Part shown: positions 55,001-56,254 of the stretch, piece by piece | Position numbering within the stretch: position 1 is the first letter of the stretch | How the letters are laid out: every line of letters starts with the position of its first letter | Assembly (NCBI GenBank): GCA_009760885.1 | Contig: CM019696.1 | Coordinates: 48,216,574 to 48,280,573, forward strand | Length of the DNA: 64,000 bases | Reading direction: 5' to 3' | From: Achatina immaculata | Lineage: Eukaryota; Mollusca; Gastropoda; Stylommatophora; Achatinidae | The notes under the pieces: model-generated | The model's database searches: none | Told to the model about the DNA's origin: nothing | The model's input: the letters and a program-made list of their open reading frames with translations, nothing else | Position numbers and translations under genes: made by a program

Positions 55001-55565
55001 TTTCTTTTCTGGCCATGAAATTTGCCACATTCTTCTGTACTTCCTCATTTCAAAGCCTAAATGTACTTTCCCACTTTCTTATTTAATGTTCACGCTTCTA
55101 CACCGTACAATGGTGAGGAGTATATGTGGCATACGGTTACCCCCCGTCTCAGGTACTGTAATAGATATTTTAAAGTAAGAACTTCATTTACTTGTTTAAT
55201 CACTTGATTAAGAGCACACCTTCTTTCTGTTAGTCATCTACTTTGTATACTTTCTCTCTCTTTCTGTTACAATCATCTTCCTTGTGTGTGCCCACACCCC
55301 CCCCCCCACAACCTCTCTCTCTACAATCTTCTTTTGTTCTCTCTCTCTTTCTCTCTCTCCTTCTGTTACAATCATCTTCCTTGTGTGTGTCAACCACCTC
55401 TCTCTCTACAATCTTCTACCTTGCTCTCTCTTTCTCTCTCTCTCTCTCCTACCTTCCTGACTGCCATCCCTTGGTCAGTGGACTATGGTGATTGAGCTCA
55501 CCAGCTCTGAAAACATCATCTTGACCTGAAGCATGAATGACCTTGAACTGGAGTTTGTGCGGCAT
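1033..55565 (-). CDS. CEP104: CEP104, centrosomal/ciliary-tip protein 104 (23 exons, 3' end outside window)
   Basis: CEP104 binds microtubule plus ends at the ciliary tip and distal centriole, carries a tubulin-binding TOG domain, and works with CP110/CEP97 and EB1 in cilium assembly (family knowledge). I placed 23 coding exons with GT..AG borders; phases agree at every junction and give 766 codons, against about 925 residues in the human protein. In order: jelly-roll (about 1-165), coiled coil (185-292) opening with DYISPLDDLAFDMYQDPE, a low-complexity linker (293-387), the TOG domain (387-650), a short second helix (651-682), a basic linker, and a zinc finger beginning CIFCGEKNESFTEEGLDLHY (731 onward). 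The remaining zinc fingers and EB1-binding tail must lie left of position 1. Introns are packed with minisatellites and transposons. Exon 10 exists in two copies. A 5' UTR exon upstream of 55565 is possible. Confidence 0.95.
1142..2666. other. Introns 21 and 22 apart from exon 22; no other gene
   Basis: Apart from exon 22 (1702-1781) this is AT-rich intron. Open frames at 1325-1558 and 1918-2361 have no family resemblance and no splice logic on the plus strand. A 20-bp array (AACTCTGACTAATGAATTCT type, about 8 copies) lies at 2440-2600. Confidence 0.5.
1702..1781 (-). CDS. CEP104: CEP104 coding exon 22 (linker)
   Basis: Residues 704-730, KKPDGKMKGKMKASKDDDEV then SMFNVD, a Lys-rich then acidic linker. 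The acceptor is GAATCATCAG and the donor AA|GTGAGT; phase fits exons 21 and 23. Confidence 0.82.
2667..2729 (-). CDS. CEP104: CEP104 coding exon 21 (linker)
   Basis: Residues 683-703, PVDVSIVKIKPSKKSVQPVS then E. Basic linker before the zinc fingers. Low identity; supported by the acceptor TATTTAACAG, the donor GAG|GTAAAT and phase. Confidence 0.8.
3205..4290. repeat. 26-bp minisatellite (about 40 copies)
   Basis: Tandem units of the form TAGAGTGATAGCACTGTTAA with ACTAGT. Variants (GATACC, GACAGC, TATTTAGAATG) recur in the same order, for example 3290-3480 and 3530-3715, so the array has a higher-order period of several units. Lies in CEP104 intron 20. Confidence 0.95.
4433..5114. mobile_element. 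piggyBac-like MITE, 682 bp
   Basis: Bounded by TTAA at 4429-4432 and 5115-5118, with inverted ends CTCTTTCCCTGCC and GTGCAGGAAGAG. TTAA target duplication is the hallmark of piggyBac transposons. No transposase frame, so non-autonomous. Flanking sequences at 4382-4428 and 5145-5180 resemble each other, so it landed in an older local duplication. Confidence 0.8.
5180..5345. repeat. Three 62-bp tandem repeats
   Basis: Three near-identical units with AAAAAACTAAAGATAAAAAA then CACTAGCAAATGTCAGTTTT, in the intron just below CEP104 exon 20. Confidence 0.9.
5434..5529 (-). CDS. CEP104: CEP104 coding exon 20 (helix)
   Basis: Residues 651-682, KQKADEEQKKQAEIDDLQKQ then LQQLRDMNAGKA. This charged coiled-coil helix corresponds to human KQKKEEIKALQGQLAALKE. 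The acceptor is CATTAACAG and the donor GCT|GTAAGT. Confidence 0.94.
5783..6160 (+). mobile_element. Fragment of the 1.3-kb non-coding retroelement family
   Basis: Homologous, by eye and in inverse orientation, to 22725-23523: shared blocks around CCAGCCAATGAAG near the 5' end, TTAAGCC/GTGAGCC-type stretches, and CTCCGACTTCAGC. Diverged and missing the 3' modules. It ends within about 20 bases of the CEP104 exon 19 donor. Confidence 0.6.
6179..6270 (-). CDS. CEP104: CEP104 coding exon 19 (TOG end)
   Basis: Residues 620-650, DEKTRKNTLWRQLFEYFDQV then DGKPTRSQLK, matching human NTRRNILYKTIFEGF. The acceptor is TGCATCACAG and the donor AAG|GTACAG. A fragment of the 1.3-kb retroelement family begins within about 20 bases of the donor. 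Confidence 0.93.
6271..6974. other. Intron 18 stretch, nothing recognised
   Basis: AT-rich intron. The minus-strand open frame at 6431-6763 has no family resemblance. Confidence 0.4.
6975..7367. repeat. 41-bp minisatellite (9 copies)
   Basis: Units share TTAATGTTCTCTTTGTCCCA then GAATGTATAACGGTACAGGG. In CEP104 intron 18. Confidence 0.95.
7368..7943. other. Intron 18 stretch, nothing recognised
   Basis: No array or transposon seen. Overlapping minus-strand frames at 7521-7767 lack family resemblance. Confidence 0.4.
7944..8086 (-). CDS. CEP104: CEP104 coding exon 18 (TOG)
   Basis: Residues 572-620, GLTMENLMTFNIQALQHNAG then EVREVTERLIKQMYQDHG and EYLPP, matching human GFTIDNVMKFSVSALEHRVY and EYLPP. 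The acceptor is CAACTTTTAG. The donor is CCAG|GTTTTG, weaker than most here. Confidence 0.95.
8187..8430 (-). mobile_element. LINE 3' end with (GAT)n tail
   Basis: On the minus strand this reads a LINE C-terminal motif with GRPRLTWRREIM and SRDDWRAFIRGLC, then a stop and a run of 12-13 GAT triplets (8187-8224). 5'-truncated LINE remnant. Confidence 0.7.
8435..8660 (-). mobile_element. RTE-type LINE 3' end (family C)
   Basis: Minus-strand frame with TGRRKRGRPRETLKRTLLRE and ending RTTLRALCDV-stop, followed by an ATATAAG repeat tail. Same family as pieces at 13260, 55825, 56255 and 58115. Confidence 0.8.
8765..8965. repeat. 28-bp minisatellite (about 8 copies)
   Basis: Units carry AGGCTGTTGCTGTAAAGAGA then AAAAAC. 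Confidence 0.95.
9462..9882. repeat. 24-bp minisatellite (about 18 copies)
   Basis: Units carry ATCTTATCTCTGCAGGTCAA. Because the unit is a multiple of 3, all three plus frames stay open; this is not a protein. Lies 140 bases below CEP104 exon 17. Confidence 0.95.
10023..10141 (-). CDS. CEP104: CEP104 coding exon 17 (TOG)
   Basis: Residues 533-572, LTQTVPHECVKPFKMTLAPR then HAQSRCELVEALYQKFGLK. Matches the human YLVQPLK...MGLLARLLKDLG region in position and pattern. The acceptor is TCTTTGCAG and the donor AA|GTAAGT. Confidence 0.93.
10142..10764. other. Intron 16, no gene
   Basis: AT-rich with a 15-base poly-A and a 13-base poly-G run (10621-10633). Nothing else recognised. Confidence 0.5.
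10765..10903 (-). CDS. CEP104: CEP104 coding exon 16 (TOG)
   Basis: Residues 486-532, VGKAEVSNAVERSLSNLFHK then AGDTASRNRDDAKSFTLEMA, ending FPEVK. This aligns with human HCVERTIPVLLTRTGDSSAR and MALFKEVK. The acceptor is TACTTCCAG and the donor AAG|GTGAGT. Confidence 0.96.
11014..11795. repeat. 24-bp minisatellite (about 32 copies)
   Basis: Units GACCTACAGCTTCTATCTAC plus AGTA or TATGGCA variants. It translates as RPTASIYS octapeptides in a 293-codon open frame, caused by the in-frame unit length; no splice or homology support for coding. Confidence 0.95.
11888..13050. repeat. 46-bp minisatellite (about 25 copies)
   Basis: Units share GCCTGGTGGTTAATTTACAC then AACATTCCTCCATGATCCAG. An early CTCCATGATC half and a later CTTCATTATC half show local homogenisation. 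In CEP104 intron 15. Confidence 0.95.
13260..13455 (+). mobile_element. RTE family C 3' fragment
   Basis: Decayed plus-strand copy: GAAGAAACAGTCTG, then a GTGGAACACAACAGGC block and GAAAAAGAGG, aligned with the better copy at 57180-57360. Confidence 0.7.
13590..14055 (-). mobile_element. RIME-like non-autonomous element (old copy)
   Basis: Decayed copy of the element at 29466-30116: minus-sense 5' end near 14055, conserved CTACTTCTGTAGCC region, and a short GAAGAAGAA tail near 13604. Same 5' sequence as the Ingi-like LINE at 36-43 kb. Confidence 0.75.
14255..14316 (-). CDS. CEP104: CEP104 coding exon 15 (TOG)
   Basis: Residues 466-486, VFKAALTLLKMILVEFVVRH, matching human VFQASLKLLKMIITQYI. 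The acceptor is TTCCTGTAG and the donor AA|GTAAGT. Confidence 0.96.
14345..14860. repeat. 32-bp AT-rich array, decaying to the right
   Basis: Units ACCCTTAAAATATACACTTT then TCATAAGAAAATA: five clean copies to 14520, then increasingly diverged copies to about 14810. It begins 30 bases above the CEP104 exon 15 acceptor. Confidence 0.85.
15060..15265 (+). mobile_element. Dispersed element copy 1
   Basis: Homologous to 44950-45135: shared GGTGGAGTCTGCT, AAGAAGTA, TTTAGCTCCA and a terminal AAAAATAGCTGCCA. Family not recognised. Followed at once by a different array. Confidence 0.6.
15266..15500. repeat. Short-unit array after dispersed element copy 1
   Basis: Repeats of ATGACCCTCTCCCATAACCC and CTCTATC, starting in the AAAAATAGCTGCCATGACC end of the element. 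Confidence 0.85.
15530..15825. repeat. 18- or 36-bp array
   Basis: Units AGAGAACATCAGCTGC and AGAGAACATCAGGTAT alternate. Lies 140 bases below the CEP104 exon 14 donor. Confidence 0.9.
15963..16127 (-). CDS. CEP104: CEP104 coding exon 14 (TOG)
   Basis: Residues 411-465. VSKAYSKTWSYREDALTAVY then RQLKEMTASNKEE...LRAAIFLVKRGI, matching human AYCKTWSYREDALLAL. The acceptor is TTCTTGTCAG and the donor GCT|GTAAGT. TOG helices 1-2. Confidence 0.97.
16440..16655. repeat. Three 72-bp repeats
   Basis: Three units containing ACACATGTGTTGTCAAGTGC and GCAAGACTGTCTGCAGCATT. Confidence 0.9.
16656..17320. other. Intron 13 stretch, no gene
   Basis: AT-rich, with a 14-base poly-C run at 17107-17120. Open frames here have no resemblance to any family. 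Confidence 0.4.
17325..18745. repeat. 54-bp and 32-bp composite minisatellite
   Basis: Long units (CATACAATTTCTTGTAAACC then TGCACCAAACACCTCCATCT) and short units lacking the TTTCTTGTAAACC part. A block of about 486 bp recurs (from 17821 and again from 18307), showing higher-order duplication. Open frames on both strands are by-products. Starts about 120 bases below the CEP104 exon 13 donor. Confidence 0.95.
18863..18933 (-). CDS. CEP104: CEP104 coding exon 13 (TOG start)
   Basis: Residues 387-410, AEPMSEVDLREASSAIDVFG then LAL, matching human LREASSAIDVLGE at the start of the TOG domain. The acceptor is CTTTCAG and the donor CTG|GTAAGT. Confidence 0.96.
18934..19434. other. Intron 12 stretch, no gene
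   Basis: AT-rich sequence above exon 13. Nothing recognised. Confidence 0.4.
19435..20165. repeat. 45-bp minisatellite (16 copies)
   Basis: Units share ATGTGAACCATTACTTCAGT then GTCTTCACATTATTAAACAT. Unit length is a multiple of 3, so long open frames (19257-20294) result. Ends 54 bases below the CEP104 exon 12 donor. Confidence 0.95.
20219..20265 (-). CDS. CEP104: CEP104 coding exon 12 (47 nt)
   Basis: Residues 371-387, reading TINFEDPPPDIDLNQ between the acceptor ATATCTTTTCAG and the donor AAG|GTCAGA. Phase fits exons 11 and 13. It is short and acidic, just ahead of the TOG domain, and has no recognised counterpart. Exon 11 ends two bases into a codon and exon 13 starts two bases before a codon, so leaving this exon out would break the frame. 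Confidence 0.75.
20825..21660. repeat. 16/32-bp minisatellite
   Basis: Units AATAATGACACCAGCA and AATAATGACAAGATCA alternate. A block with the variant ATGATGAGCAAATATTGACA recurs 190 bases apart (about 21106 and 21296). Confidence 0.95.
21661..22129. other. Intron 11 stretch, no gene
   Basis: Contains a short GT run (21772-21790). Nothing else recognised. Confidence 0.4.
22130..23695 (-). mobile_element. tRNA-derived SINE, interrupted
   Basis: Minus-sense SINE: tRNA-like head with B box GGTTCGAATCC near 23645, then the core shared with other SINEs here (GACCACATCACACTTTCATG), interrupted at 23523 and resuming at 22209 with GTCATGGAAAATACGGG and the tail. The junctions carry GACTTTGGTACAT and GACTTTGGCACAT, the target duplication of the insert. 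Confidence 0.8.
22210..23523 (-). mobile_element. 1.3-kb non-coding retroelement inserted in a SINE
   Basis: Flanked by a 13-bp direct repeat (22197-22209 and 23524-23536, one mismatch), minus-sense, ending in GTGAACGAAGAAGAAG. This resembles the Ingi-like LINE end GTGCGAACGAAGAAGAAG at 36.16 kb, so that LINE is the likely mobiliser (inference). Inside are four units of about 109 bp with GCCGGTTTAGGCA-type and CCTCTAGAGCAGAGG palindrome motifs (22830-23380), then three of about 86-92 bp with GGACTTTCTCACCGGAA (22445-22700). No coding frame of a known family. Confidence 0.75.
23700..24174. other. Intron 11 stretch, no gene
   Basis: A-rich with an ACAAAA run near 23945-23980. Nothing recognised. 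Confidence 0.4.
24175..25660. repeat. 38-bp minisatellite (about 39 copies) with 418-bp higher order
   Basis: Units share CTAGCATGTCATGCAGCATT then TGTGACAGTCCACAGTG. The variant pair with ACCATTTGTGAAAATCC recurs 418 bases apart (24363 and 24781), or 11 units. Lies directly below CEP104 exon 11. Confidence 0.95.
25698..25829 (-). CDS. CEP104: CEP104 coding exon 11 (linker)
   Basis: Residues 327-371, a Ser/Thr/Pro-rich linker containing SKAMTECVDITVEVPTPTPV and ending LPVHRP. No identity to human CEP104 was recognised. The call rests on an open frame, the acceptor CATGTCCATCAG, the donor AA|GTGAGT and correct phase on both sides. Arrays lie on both sides, and the upstream one resembles this acceptor. 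Confidence 0.75.
25845..26400 (-). repeat. 24-bp array resembling the exon 11 acceptor
   Basis: Units on the minus strand read AACACATACCATCAG then AGCTTCATT, resembling the exon 11 acceptor AACATGTCCATCAG and the adjoining AGAGCTTCATT. Clean to about 26150, then increasingly diverged. Confidence 0.8.
26400..26840. other. Decayed continuation of the 24-bp array
   Basis: Scattered GAAGCACTGATGG and GTTAATGAAGC motifs suggest an older, decayed part of the array at 25845-26400. No gene. Confidence 0.45.
26843..27125 (+). mobile_element. tRNA-derived SINE
   Basis: tRNA-like head (TTGAGTGGTTAGGC A box, GGTTTGAGTCCC B box), core with GATAGTGACACATCACAC, and a tail with CCTTACACTGTATCCCCAAT. Same family as 43566-43880. 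Confidence 0.85.
27126..27614. other. Intron 10 stretch, no gene
   Basis: Includes a G run at 27399-27408. Nothing recognised. Confidence 0.4.
27615..28040. mobile_element. RTE LINE fragments in opposite orientation
   Basis: Plus-strand piece to 27780 (FGSYIDQDGDTRKEVRIKIA motif) meets a minus-strand 3' piece (27781-28035, IKERKLKYFGHIKSHDNLEK). Both belong to RTE-type elements, rearranged. Confidence 0.75.
28350..28905 (+). mobile_element. RTE LINE 3' end (family B) with (TGAA)n tail
   Basis: A 177-codon frame, 28350-28883, with YACETWTLNKTAEKHINAFE, LKYFGHIKRHDTLEK and KRKRGRPKRRW: the C-terminal part of an RTE-type reverse transcriptase protein. It ends in an ATGA repeat tail, typical of target-primed insertion. 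5'-truncated. Confidence 0.85.
28966..29229 (+). mobile_element. 5'-truncated Ingi-like LINE, 13-bp target duplication
   Basis: Matches the 3' terminus of the 36-43 kb LINE (HMYTKFKVGTTNLCTCAQVP and FIQETGLQI-stop) and ends in (GAA)n. Flanked by ACTAAGGTCAGGA at 28953-28965 and 29230-29242. Confidence 0.85.
29466..30116 (-). mobile_element. RIME-like non-autonomous element, copy 1
   Basis: About 650 bp, minus-sense. It shares its 5' half-kilobase with the 5' UTR of the Ingi-like LINE (42653-43118 plus 40050-40167), then ends directly in (GAA)n. Target duplication GTTGCCCAGT / GTTGTCCAGT at 29456-29465 and 30117-30126. No coding capacity. Confidence 0.8.
30228..30331 (-). CDS. CEP104: CEP104 coding exon 10, copy B (tandem duplicate)
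   Basis: This copy has the same sequence and splice sites as copy A, 1618 bases away, inside the 1.62-kb tandem duplication. Including both copies would shift the frame. The copies are therefore alternatives in splicing, one is silent, or the duplication is an assembly artefact. Confidence 0.75.
30528..30897. repeat. CT-rich microsatellite, copy 1
   Basis: CTCTCT with CACTCACTCT interruptions; the matching run in copy 2 is at 32150-32521. Open frames here read SLSLSL and are not genes. Confidence 0.95.
31084..31734 (-). mobile_element. RIME-like non-autonomous element, copy 2 (duplicated)
   Basis: Same element and flanks as 29466-30116, carried by the tandem duplication and not a separate insertion. 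Confidence 0.85.
31846..31949 (-). CDS. CEP104: CEP104 coding exon 10, copy A
   Basis: ARYRPVELEPVYQPPRVEEP then AVMPPRNEERALPV (residues 293-327). Proline-rich linker, aligned with the human segment around YDERPLPA. The acceptor is TTGTTTCAG and the donor AA|GTGAGG. At 104 nt its length is not a multiple of 3, so a transcript can use only one of copies A and B without a frameshift. Confidence 0.85.
32624..32779 (-). CDS. CEP104: CEP104 coding exon 9
   Basis: Residues 241-292, VGEKLGKMEVEKRQAVESED then YDKARTKKQQMDEYR, matching human VGERLGRYEVEKRCAVEKED. The acceptor is TTTCTGAAG and the donor GGG|GTGAGT. It ends the first coiled coil. A 39-bp array lies against the acceptor. Confidence 0.97.
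32795..33115 (-). repeat. 39-bp array at the exon 9 acceptor
   Basis: About 8 units with AGACATCAACGACAGACAAA then AGCAAACAAATCGGCTGTC. On the minus strand GATTTGTTTGCTTTTGTCTG resembles the pyrimidine tract of exon 9 (GATTTGTTTGCTTGTTTCTG). Confidence 0.9.
33155..33715. repeat. 33-bp minisatellite (about 17 copies)
   Basis: Units CTAGTCACATCCCTGATGTC then CTCACTGCTCC. A CCCTGATG half on the left and a CCTTGATG half on the right show local spread of variants. Confidence 0.95.
34114..34169 (-). CDS. CEP104: CEP104 coding exon 8
   Basis: Residues 222-240, EKYDYAKKLKQTIEELQK, matching human ERYDYAKKLKQAIADLQK. The acceptor is ATTTTACAG and the donor AAG|GTATGG. Coiled coil. Confidence 0.97.
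34170..35029. other. Intron 7 stretch, no gene
   Basis: A short stretch at 34862-34915 (CCACGGCTGGTCCCAAGCCT) resembles the reverse complement of 47165-47212, likely old LINE debris. Otherwise nothing recognised. Confidence 0.4.
35030..35745. repeat. 33-bp minisatellite (about 22 copies)
   Basis: Units GTTCTATGATGTGGTGTGAT then GAAAGACAGGA, with GTGTGGT variants towards the right. Confidence 0.95.
36197..40047 (-). pseudogene. LINE polyprotein: endonuclease, reverse transcriptase, RNase H (two breaks)
   Basis: From the 5' side, the 40047-39493 frame has an APE-type endonuclease start (LKIMQWNAEGVSS, CIQETHLTKDAAF). A frameshift near 39550 moves to the 39610-39383 frame (MVCGDFNSHSQSWGYD), and one TGA at about 39381 replaces the Trp expected before QDDNG. 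The 1049-codon frame 39346-36197 then carries GGSDHRPVFLTI (endonuclease end), HGVPQGGVLSPTLFLVFIND and YADDLVMW (reverse transcriptase), RVYTDGSAHNA, ILTDARSVLEAL and WIPSHCGIPGNEKADQLAKE (RNase H), and CTCAQVPQTVEHILQNC. With only two breaks the copy is fairly recent but inactive. Confidence 0.9.
40179..42641 (-). mobile_element. 5'-truncated RTE-type LINE nested in the Ingi-like LINE
   Basis: A 2463-bp insertion, minus-sense, with target duplication ACAGTGTGGCT at 40168-40178 and 42642-42652 and a short AG-repeat tail at the left. The host sequence either side continues the Ingi-like 5' UTR, which is known uninterrupted from 29466-30116. This fixes the order of insertions. Confidence 0.92.
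40196..42619 (-). CDS. RTE-type LINE protein, endonuclease C-terminal part plus reverse transcriptase (807 codons, intact)
   Basis: Unbroken frame. It starts inside the endonuclease (GREGIGEINENGERLCSFCE, IDHILINNKWKRSL, IGSDHNLLVAKI), then reverse transcriptase motifs LPKKGDLRDCGNWRGITLLP, YALFIDFEKAFDSVNR, GVKQGCVLSPTLFILAVDWL and DLDFADDICLLSS, and the C-terminal YGSECWK and RRWRWLGHVLRM. RTE elements copy themselves by target-primed reverse transcription. The first part of the endonuclease is missing, so this copy cannot move alone. The annotated ATG is internal to the ancestral protein. The lack of stops over 2.4 kb suggests a young insertion. Confidence 0.9.
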   Translation of the reverse strand: MGREGIGEINENGERLCSFCEENMMTIGGTIFQHKNIHKVTWRSPDKTTENQIDHILINNKWKRSLQDVRARKGADIGSDHNLLVAKIKLKLRKARIGEHRKIHFDTRKLIDQQTRNEFSIVLKNRFSVLQDEAEMSILEFNKTLQETAKEVLGYRKRRKEEWISETTWEKIEQRKEIKKKLLNIKSQWLKERVLSNYAQKDKEVKESCRQDKRQYYDNLAETAEKAAYANDMKTIYKIIKQMTGNVNTRCESAVRTQNGQQVSGEREKIERWREHFNTLLNRTQAAQAIDIPEAKAELNINTGPITINEVKEAIKMLKSDRAPGEDEVTAEMLKAEETETPKQLCRILQQIWDLEKAPEEWKTGLIVKLPKKGDLRDCGNWRGITLLPLTSKVFCRIIINRIVPTLEEKLRKEQAGFRKGRSCIDHIFVLRQILEQANEWHSTTYALFIDFEKAFDSVNRDTLWKILRWHGLPHKIVNVIKALYEGFQCKVICGEHTSSSFRVQTGVKQGCVLSPTLFILAVDWLMKEATSDKRRGLQWTLDTVLEDLDFADDICLLSSSHKDMQDKINKLTQNSNNIGLKINVGKTKLMKQNVNNRNVLRVDNKLVEEVNEFVYLGSRVVENGDSTEDINGRLTRANQAFAMLQNIWRSNKLSINMKIRIFKSNVLSVLLYGSECWKITKTIENKLNSFQTKCLRRIKKIFWPNTIRNNILLAEMQMKPLTTIIEERRWRWLGHVLRMTDNSLPKIALRWTPQGSRSKGRPKETWRRTTERMLSNRGLTWARAEKKAKDRHLWKTLAEAPCALGT
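43382..43491 (-). CDS. CEP104: CEP104 coding exon 7
   Basis: Residues 185-222. PDYISPLDDLAFDMYQDPEI then AQIIRRLERKKQEAVL is the hallmark start of the CEP104 coiled coil. The acceptor is ATATTTCAG and the donor C|GTACGT. Confidence 0.97.
43566..43885 (+). mobile_element. tRNA-derived SINE with (ACAA)n insert
   Basis: Head GGCTGAGTGGTTAGGTGC (A box) and GGTTCAGTCCC (B box), a CAAA repeat at 43658-43697, core GATAGTGACCACATCACACT and tail CCTAACACCGTATACCC. Lies 75 bases above CEP104 exon 7. Confidence 0.87.
43985..44470. repeat. 29-bp G-rich minisatellite
   Basis: Units GGGGGGTAGTGGAAGAGAAA then GGGTCAGTA, about 16 copies, with longer G runs (up to 11) to the right. The plus strand is almost all purine, with repeated G tracts able to form quadruplexes. 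Confidence 0.95.
44471..44949. other. Intron 6 stretch, no gene
   Basis: Further G runs (44509-44520, 44743-44758). No coding or transposon signal. Confidence 0.4.
44950..45135 (+). mobile_element. Dispersed element copy 2
   Basis: Homologous to 15060-15265; ends in AAAAAATAGCTGC. Family not recognised. Confidence 0.6.
45115..45655. repeat. 38-bp array in 76-bp dimers
   Basis: Units AAAAAATAGCTGCCATAAAC and AAAAAATAGCTGCAACAGAC, each followed by AGTTCCCAAGCTGTCATG, alternate strictly. The variant CATAAAAAAA recurs about 228 bases apart (three dimers). The array grows out of the end of dispersed element copy 2. Confidence 0.95.
45783..45844 (-). CDS. CEP104: CEP104 coding exon 6
   Basis: Residues 165-185, ELLLDDTNTDRNMSLEGLFS, the variable acidic link between jelly-roll and coiled coil. 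Placement rests on the acceptor ATTTCCAG, the donor AA|GTAAGT and phase agreement with exons 5 and 7 rather than on strong identity. Confidence 0.85.
45905..46430 (-). mobile_element. RTE LINE 3' end (family B)
   Basis: A 156-codon minus frame with the same motifs as 28350-28883 (KTAEKHINAFECKCYKRVLQ, LKYFGHIKHHDNLEK, GKRKRGRPKRRW). 5'-truncated. Confidence 0.85.
46450..47215. mobile_element. RTE LINE debris, mixed orientation
   Basis: Plus piece to about 46650 (FLRRMLKIPWTVERSNKEVL motif), then minus-strand remnants through 47215. No intact frame. Confidence 0.6.
47764..47829 (-). CDS. CEP104: CEP104 coding exon 5
   Basis: Residues 143-164, VGIIAVNIIGNEVRRNYDVT then DP; human CEP104 has VALVAINIIGD here. 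The acceptor follows a poly-T tract (TTGTCCAG) and the donor is CCA|GTATGT. Both borders are phase 0. Confidence 0.92.
47830..48221. other. Intron 4, no gene
   Basis: A- and T-rich intron between exons 4 and 5. Nothing recognised. Confidence 0.5.
48222..48360 (-). CDS. CEP104: CEP104 coding exon 4
   Basis: Residues 96-142, YVSLSDNEKTGFKARELKSV followed by HVDAVGQFLKL and ending HNLYNQ. This is nearly identical to human YVSLCDNEKTGCKARELKSV. The acceptor is ATATTTGCAG and the donor CAG|GTTAGG. It completes the jelly-roll core. Confidence 0.97.
48450..49259 (-). repeat. 44-bp array of exon 3 end plus 5' splice site copies
   Basis: About 16 clean units from 48546, plus decayed ones from 48450. 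Each minus-strand unit contains AATGTGAGATATGCAAGGCT then AGGGTAAGTGAGTGTGTC: the last 22 bases of CEP104 exon 3 and the first bases of the intron, including the donor. The real donor at 49259 is the rightmost member. Most units have GCATATCTC or GCATGTCTC variants. Confidence 0.95.
49260..49341 (-). CDS. CEP104: CEP104 coding exon 3
   Basis: Residues 69-96, TKIEFFVGDVPEGTMLSLDN then VRYARLG, matching the SKIEFYI...RFRRLG stretch of CEP104. The acceptor is GATCTGCAG and the donor CTAGG|GTAAGTGAG. The exon end and donor are the template of the 44-bp array that follows directly in the intron (48450-49259). Confidence 0.95.
49590..50055. repeat. Degenerate 50-65-bp array
   Basis: Diverged copies of TGTGGAAAACACTTTTGTAC with TTATACAAGA. 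The ATTATACAAGAC motif also occurs in the 44-bp array at 48450-49259, so the two may be related. Confidence 0.7.
50160..50834. repeat. 28-bp minisatellite, left part
   Basis: Units GTATTACTGTGCCTTTATAA then CTAAGTTT or CAAAGTCT. Continues at 52385-52475 after an insertion. Confidence 0.95.
50835..52384 (-). mobile_element. RTE-type LINE remnant inserted in a minisatellite
   Basis: Minus-sense: a TTGA-type tail at the left, then a C-terminal piece (50843-51196, FIRRMLKKPWTAKKTNKEIL) and a reverse transcriptase piece (51410-51784, LRYADDTVRI), an AT microsatellite (51990-52078) and non-coding sequence to 52384. Possible 9-bp target copies GTTTGTATT and GTTTGCATT flank it. Many breaks. Confidence 0.75.
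52385..52475. repeat. 28-bp minisatellite, right part
   Basis: Three units of the same repeat as 50160-50834. Confidence 0.9.
52476..53069. other. Intron 2 stretch, no gene
   Basis: Nothing recognised before the purine-rich array. Confidence 0.4.
53070..53975. repeat. 28-bp purine-rich minisatellite, two subtypes
   Basis: Left: GGAGCACAAACAGAGAAGGG with GACAACAA (to 53600). Right: AAAAAGAGAGATGGGACAAC (to 53970). Minus-strand frames of 300-378 codons through it (LFVLLVVPLLCLC) are by-products. Confidence 0.95.
54070..54445. repeat. 62-bp array with half-units
   Basis: Repeats of GGTATCTGAAACATGGGACT and GGTGTCTGAAACATTGGAGG. Lies 110 bases below CEP104 exon 2. Confidence 0.93.
54554..54645 (-). 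CDS. CEP104: CEP104 coding exon 2
   Basis: Residues 38-69. It reads RYCLYPQDIVVQLEERSR then LRKIQILSHQYLI, the conserved jelly-roll strand (human RFCQFPQEIVLQ). The acceptor is TTGCTTTAG and the donor C|GTAAGT. Phase enters after two bases and leaves after one. Confidence 0.95.
54740..55110 (-). mobile_element. Degenerate RTE LINE 3' fragment
   Basis: Minus frame with RRLKYFSHVKRYNIKMKAVL (compare LKYFGHIKRHDTLEK in family B), in intron 1 of CEP104. Confidence 0.6.
55240..55452. repeat. CT-rich stretch, two near-copies
   Basis: TTACAATCATCTTCCTTGTG then CT runs, twice (55266 and 55366). Lies immediately below CEP104 exon 1. Confidence 0.8.
55453..55565 (-). CDS. CEP104: CEP104 coding exon 1 (start codon)
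   Basis: Residues 1-38, beginning MPHKLQFKVIHASGQDD and ending in TKGWQSG plus two bases. This matches the CEP104 N-terminus (MPHKIGF... then a GW motif). ATG is at 55565-55563 with G at -3. The donor is AG|GTAGGA at 55452. A CTTTCAG about 40 bases upstream could be an acceptor for a 5' UTR exon. Confidence 0.9.
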
Positions 55566-55824
55566 GTCATAGCATCTACCTGCCTGCTGCTGAAAGTTTT
55601 AACTGAAAGAAAATGGAACATCTCGAATGTTAAGTATAACATTACTTTTTTCACTACCAATTTCATACTTCAAATAATAATAATAATAATAATAAAGATG
55701 TCTATGACAAAGAATGGCTTGGATTCAACATGAAGAGAGAATACGAGAAAGTTCCAGAGGCATGTAGTGAAAGATTTTTTTAAAGACAACCTCAAAGTGT
55801 AGGACAGACAAGAAAAACAAAATG

Positions 55825-56250
55825 ACGCCCGTGCAGTTAAATGTCACATTGGGCTCACAAGGTAGTTCACCAATTTTTCCTGTTTTTGGCGAGCTTTTCA
55901 ACCTCATCATGGTATTTTATGCCTATTAGTTTGGCCTCTCTTAACAATGTCCTCTTTAGAGTTTCTCGTGGTTGGCCTCTTTTTCTTTGGCCTGTTGTGT
56001 TCCACTTGATAGCTTGTTTTGGGATTCTCTGATCACTTCTTCTCATCAAGTGACCAACATATGTCCATCTCCTTTTCCTGATCACCCATGAGACTGGTTG
56101 TTGTTTAGTCATCTGTCTTATCTCTGCATTGTTCTTGAATTCGTTACACTTGATGCTGAGTATTTTCCTTATGCATTTGTTTTCAGAAGAGTCTAATTTC
56201 TTGTCTATTTCTTTAGTTGTTTTCCAGCTTTCACATGCATAAATTAGGGT
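55825..56250 (-). mobile_element. RTE family C 3' end
   Basis: Minus-strand frame with SWVIRKRRWTYVGHLMRRSD and TGQRKRGQPRETLKRTLLRE. Confidence 0.8.
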
Positions 56251-56254
56251 GGAT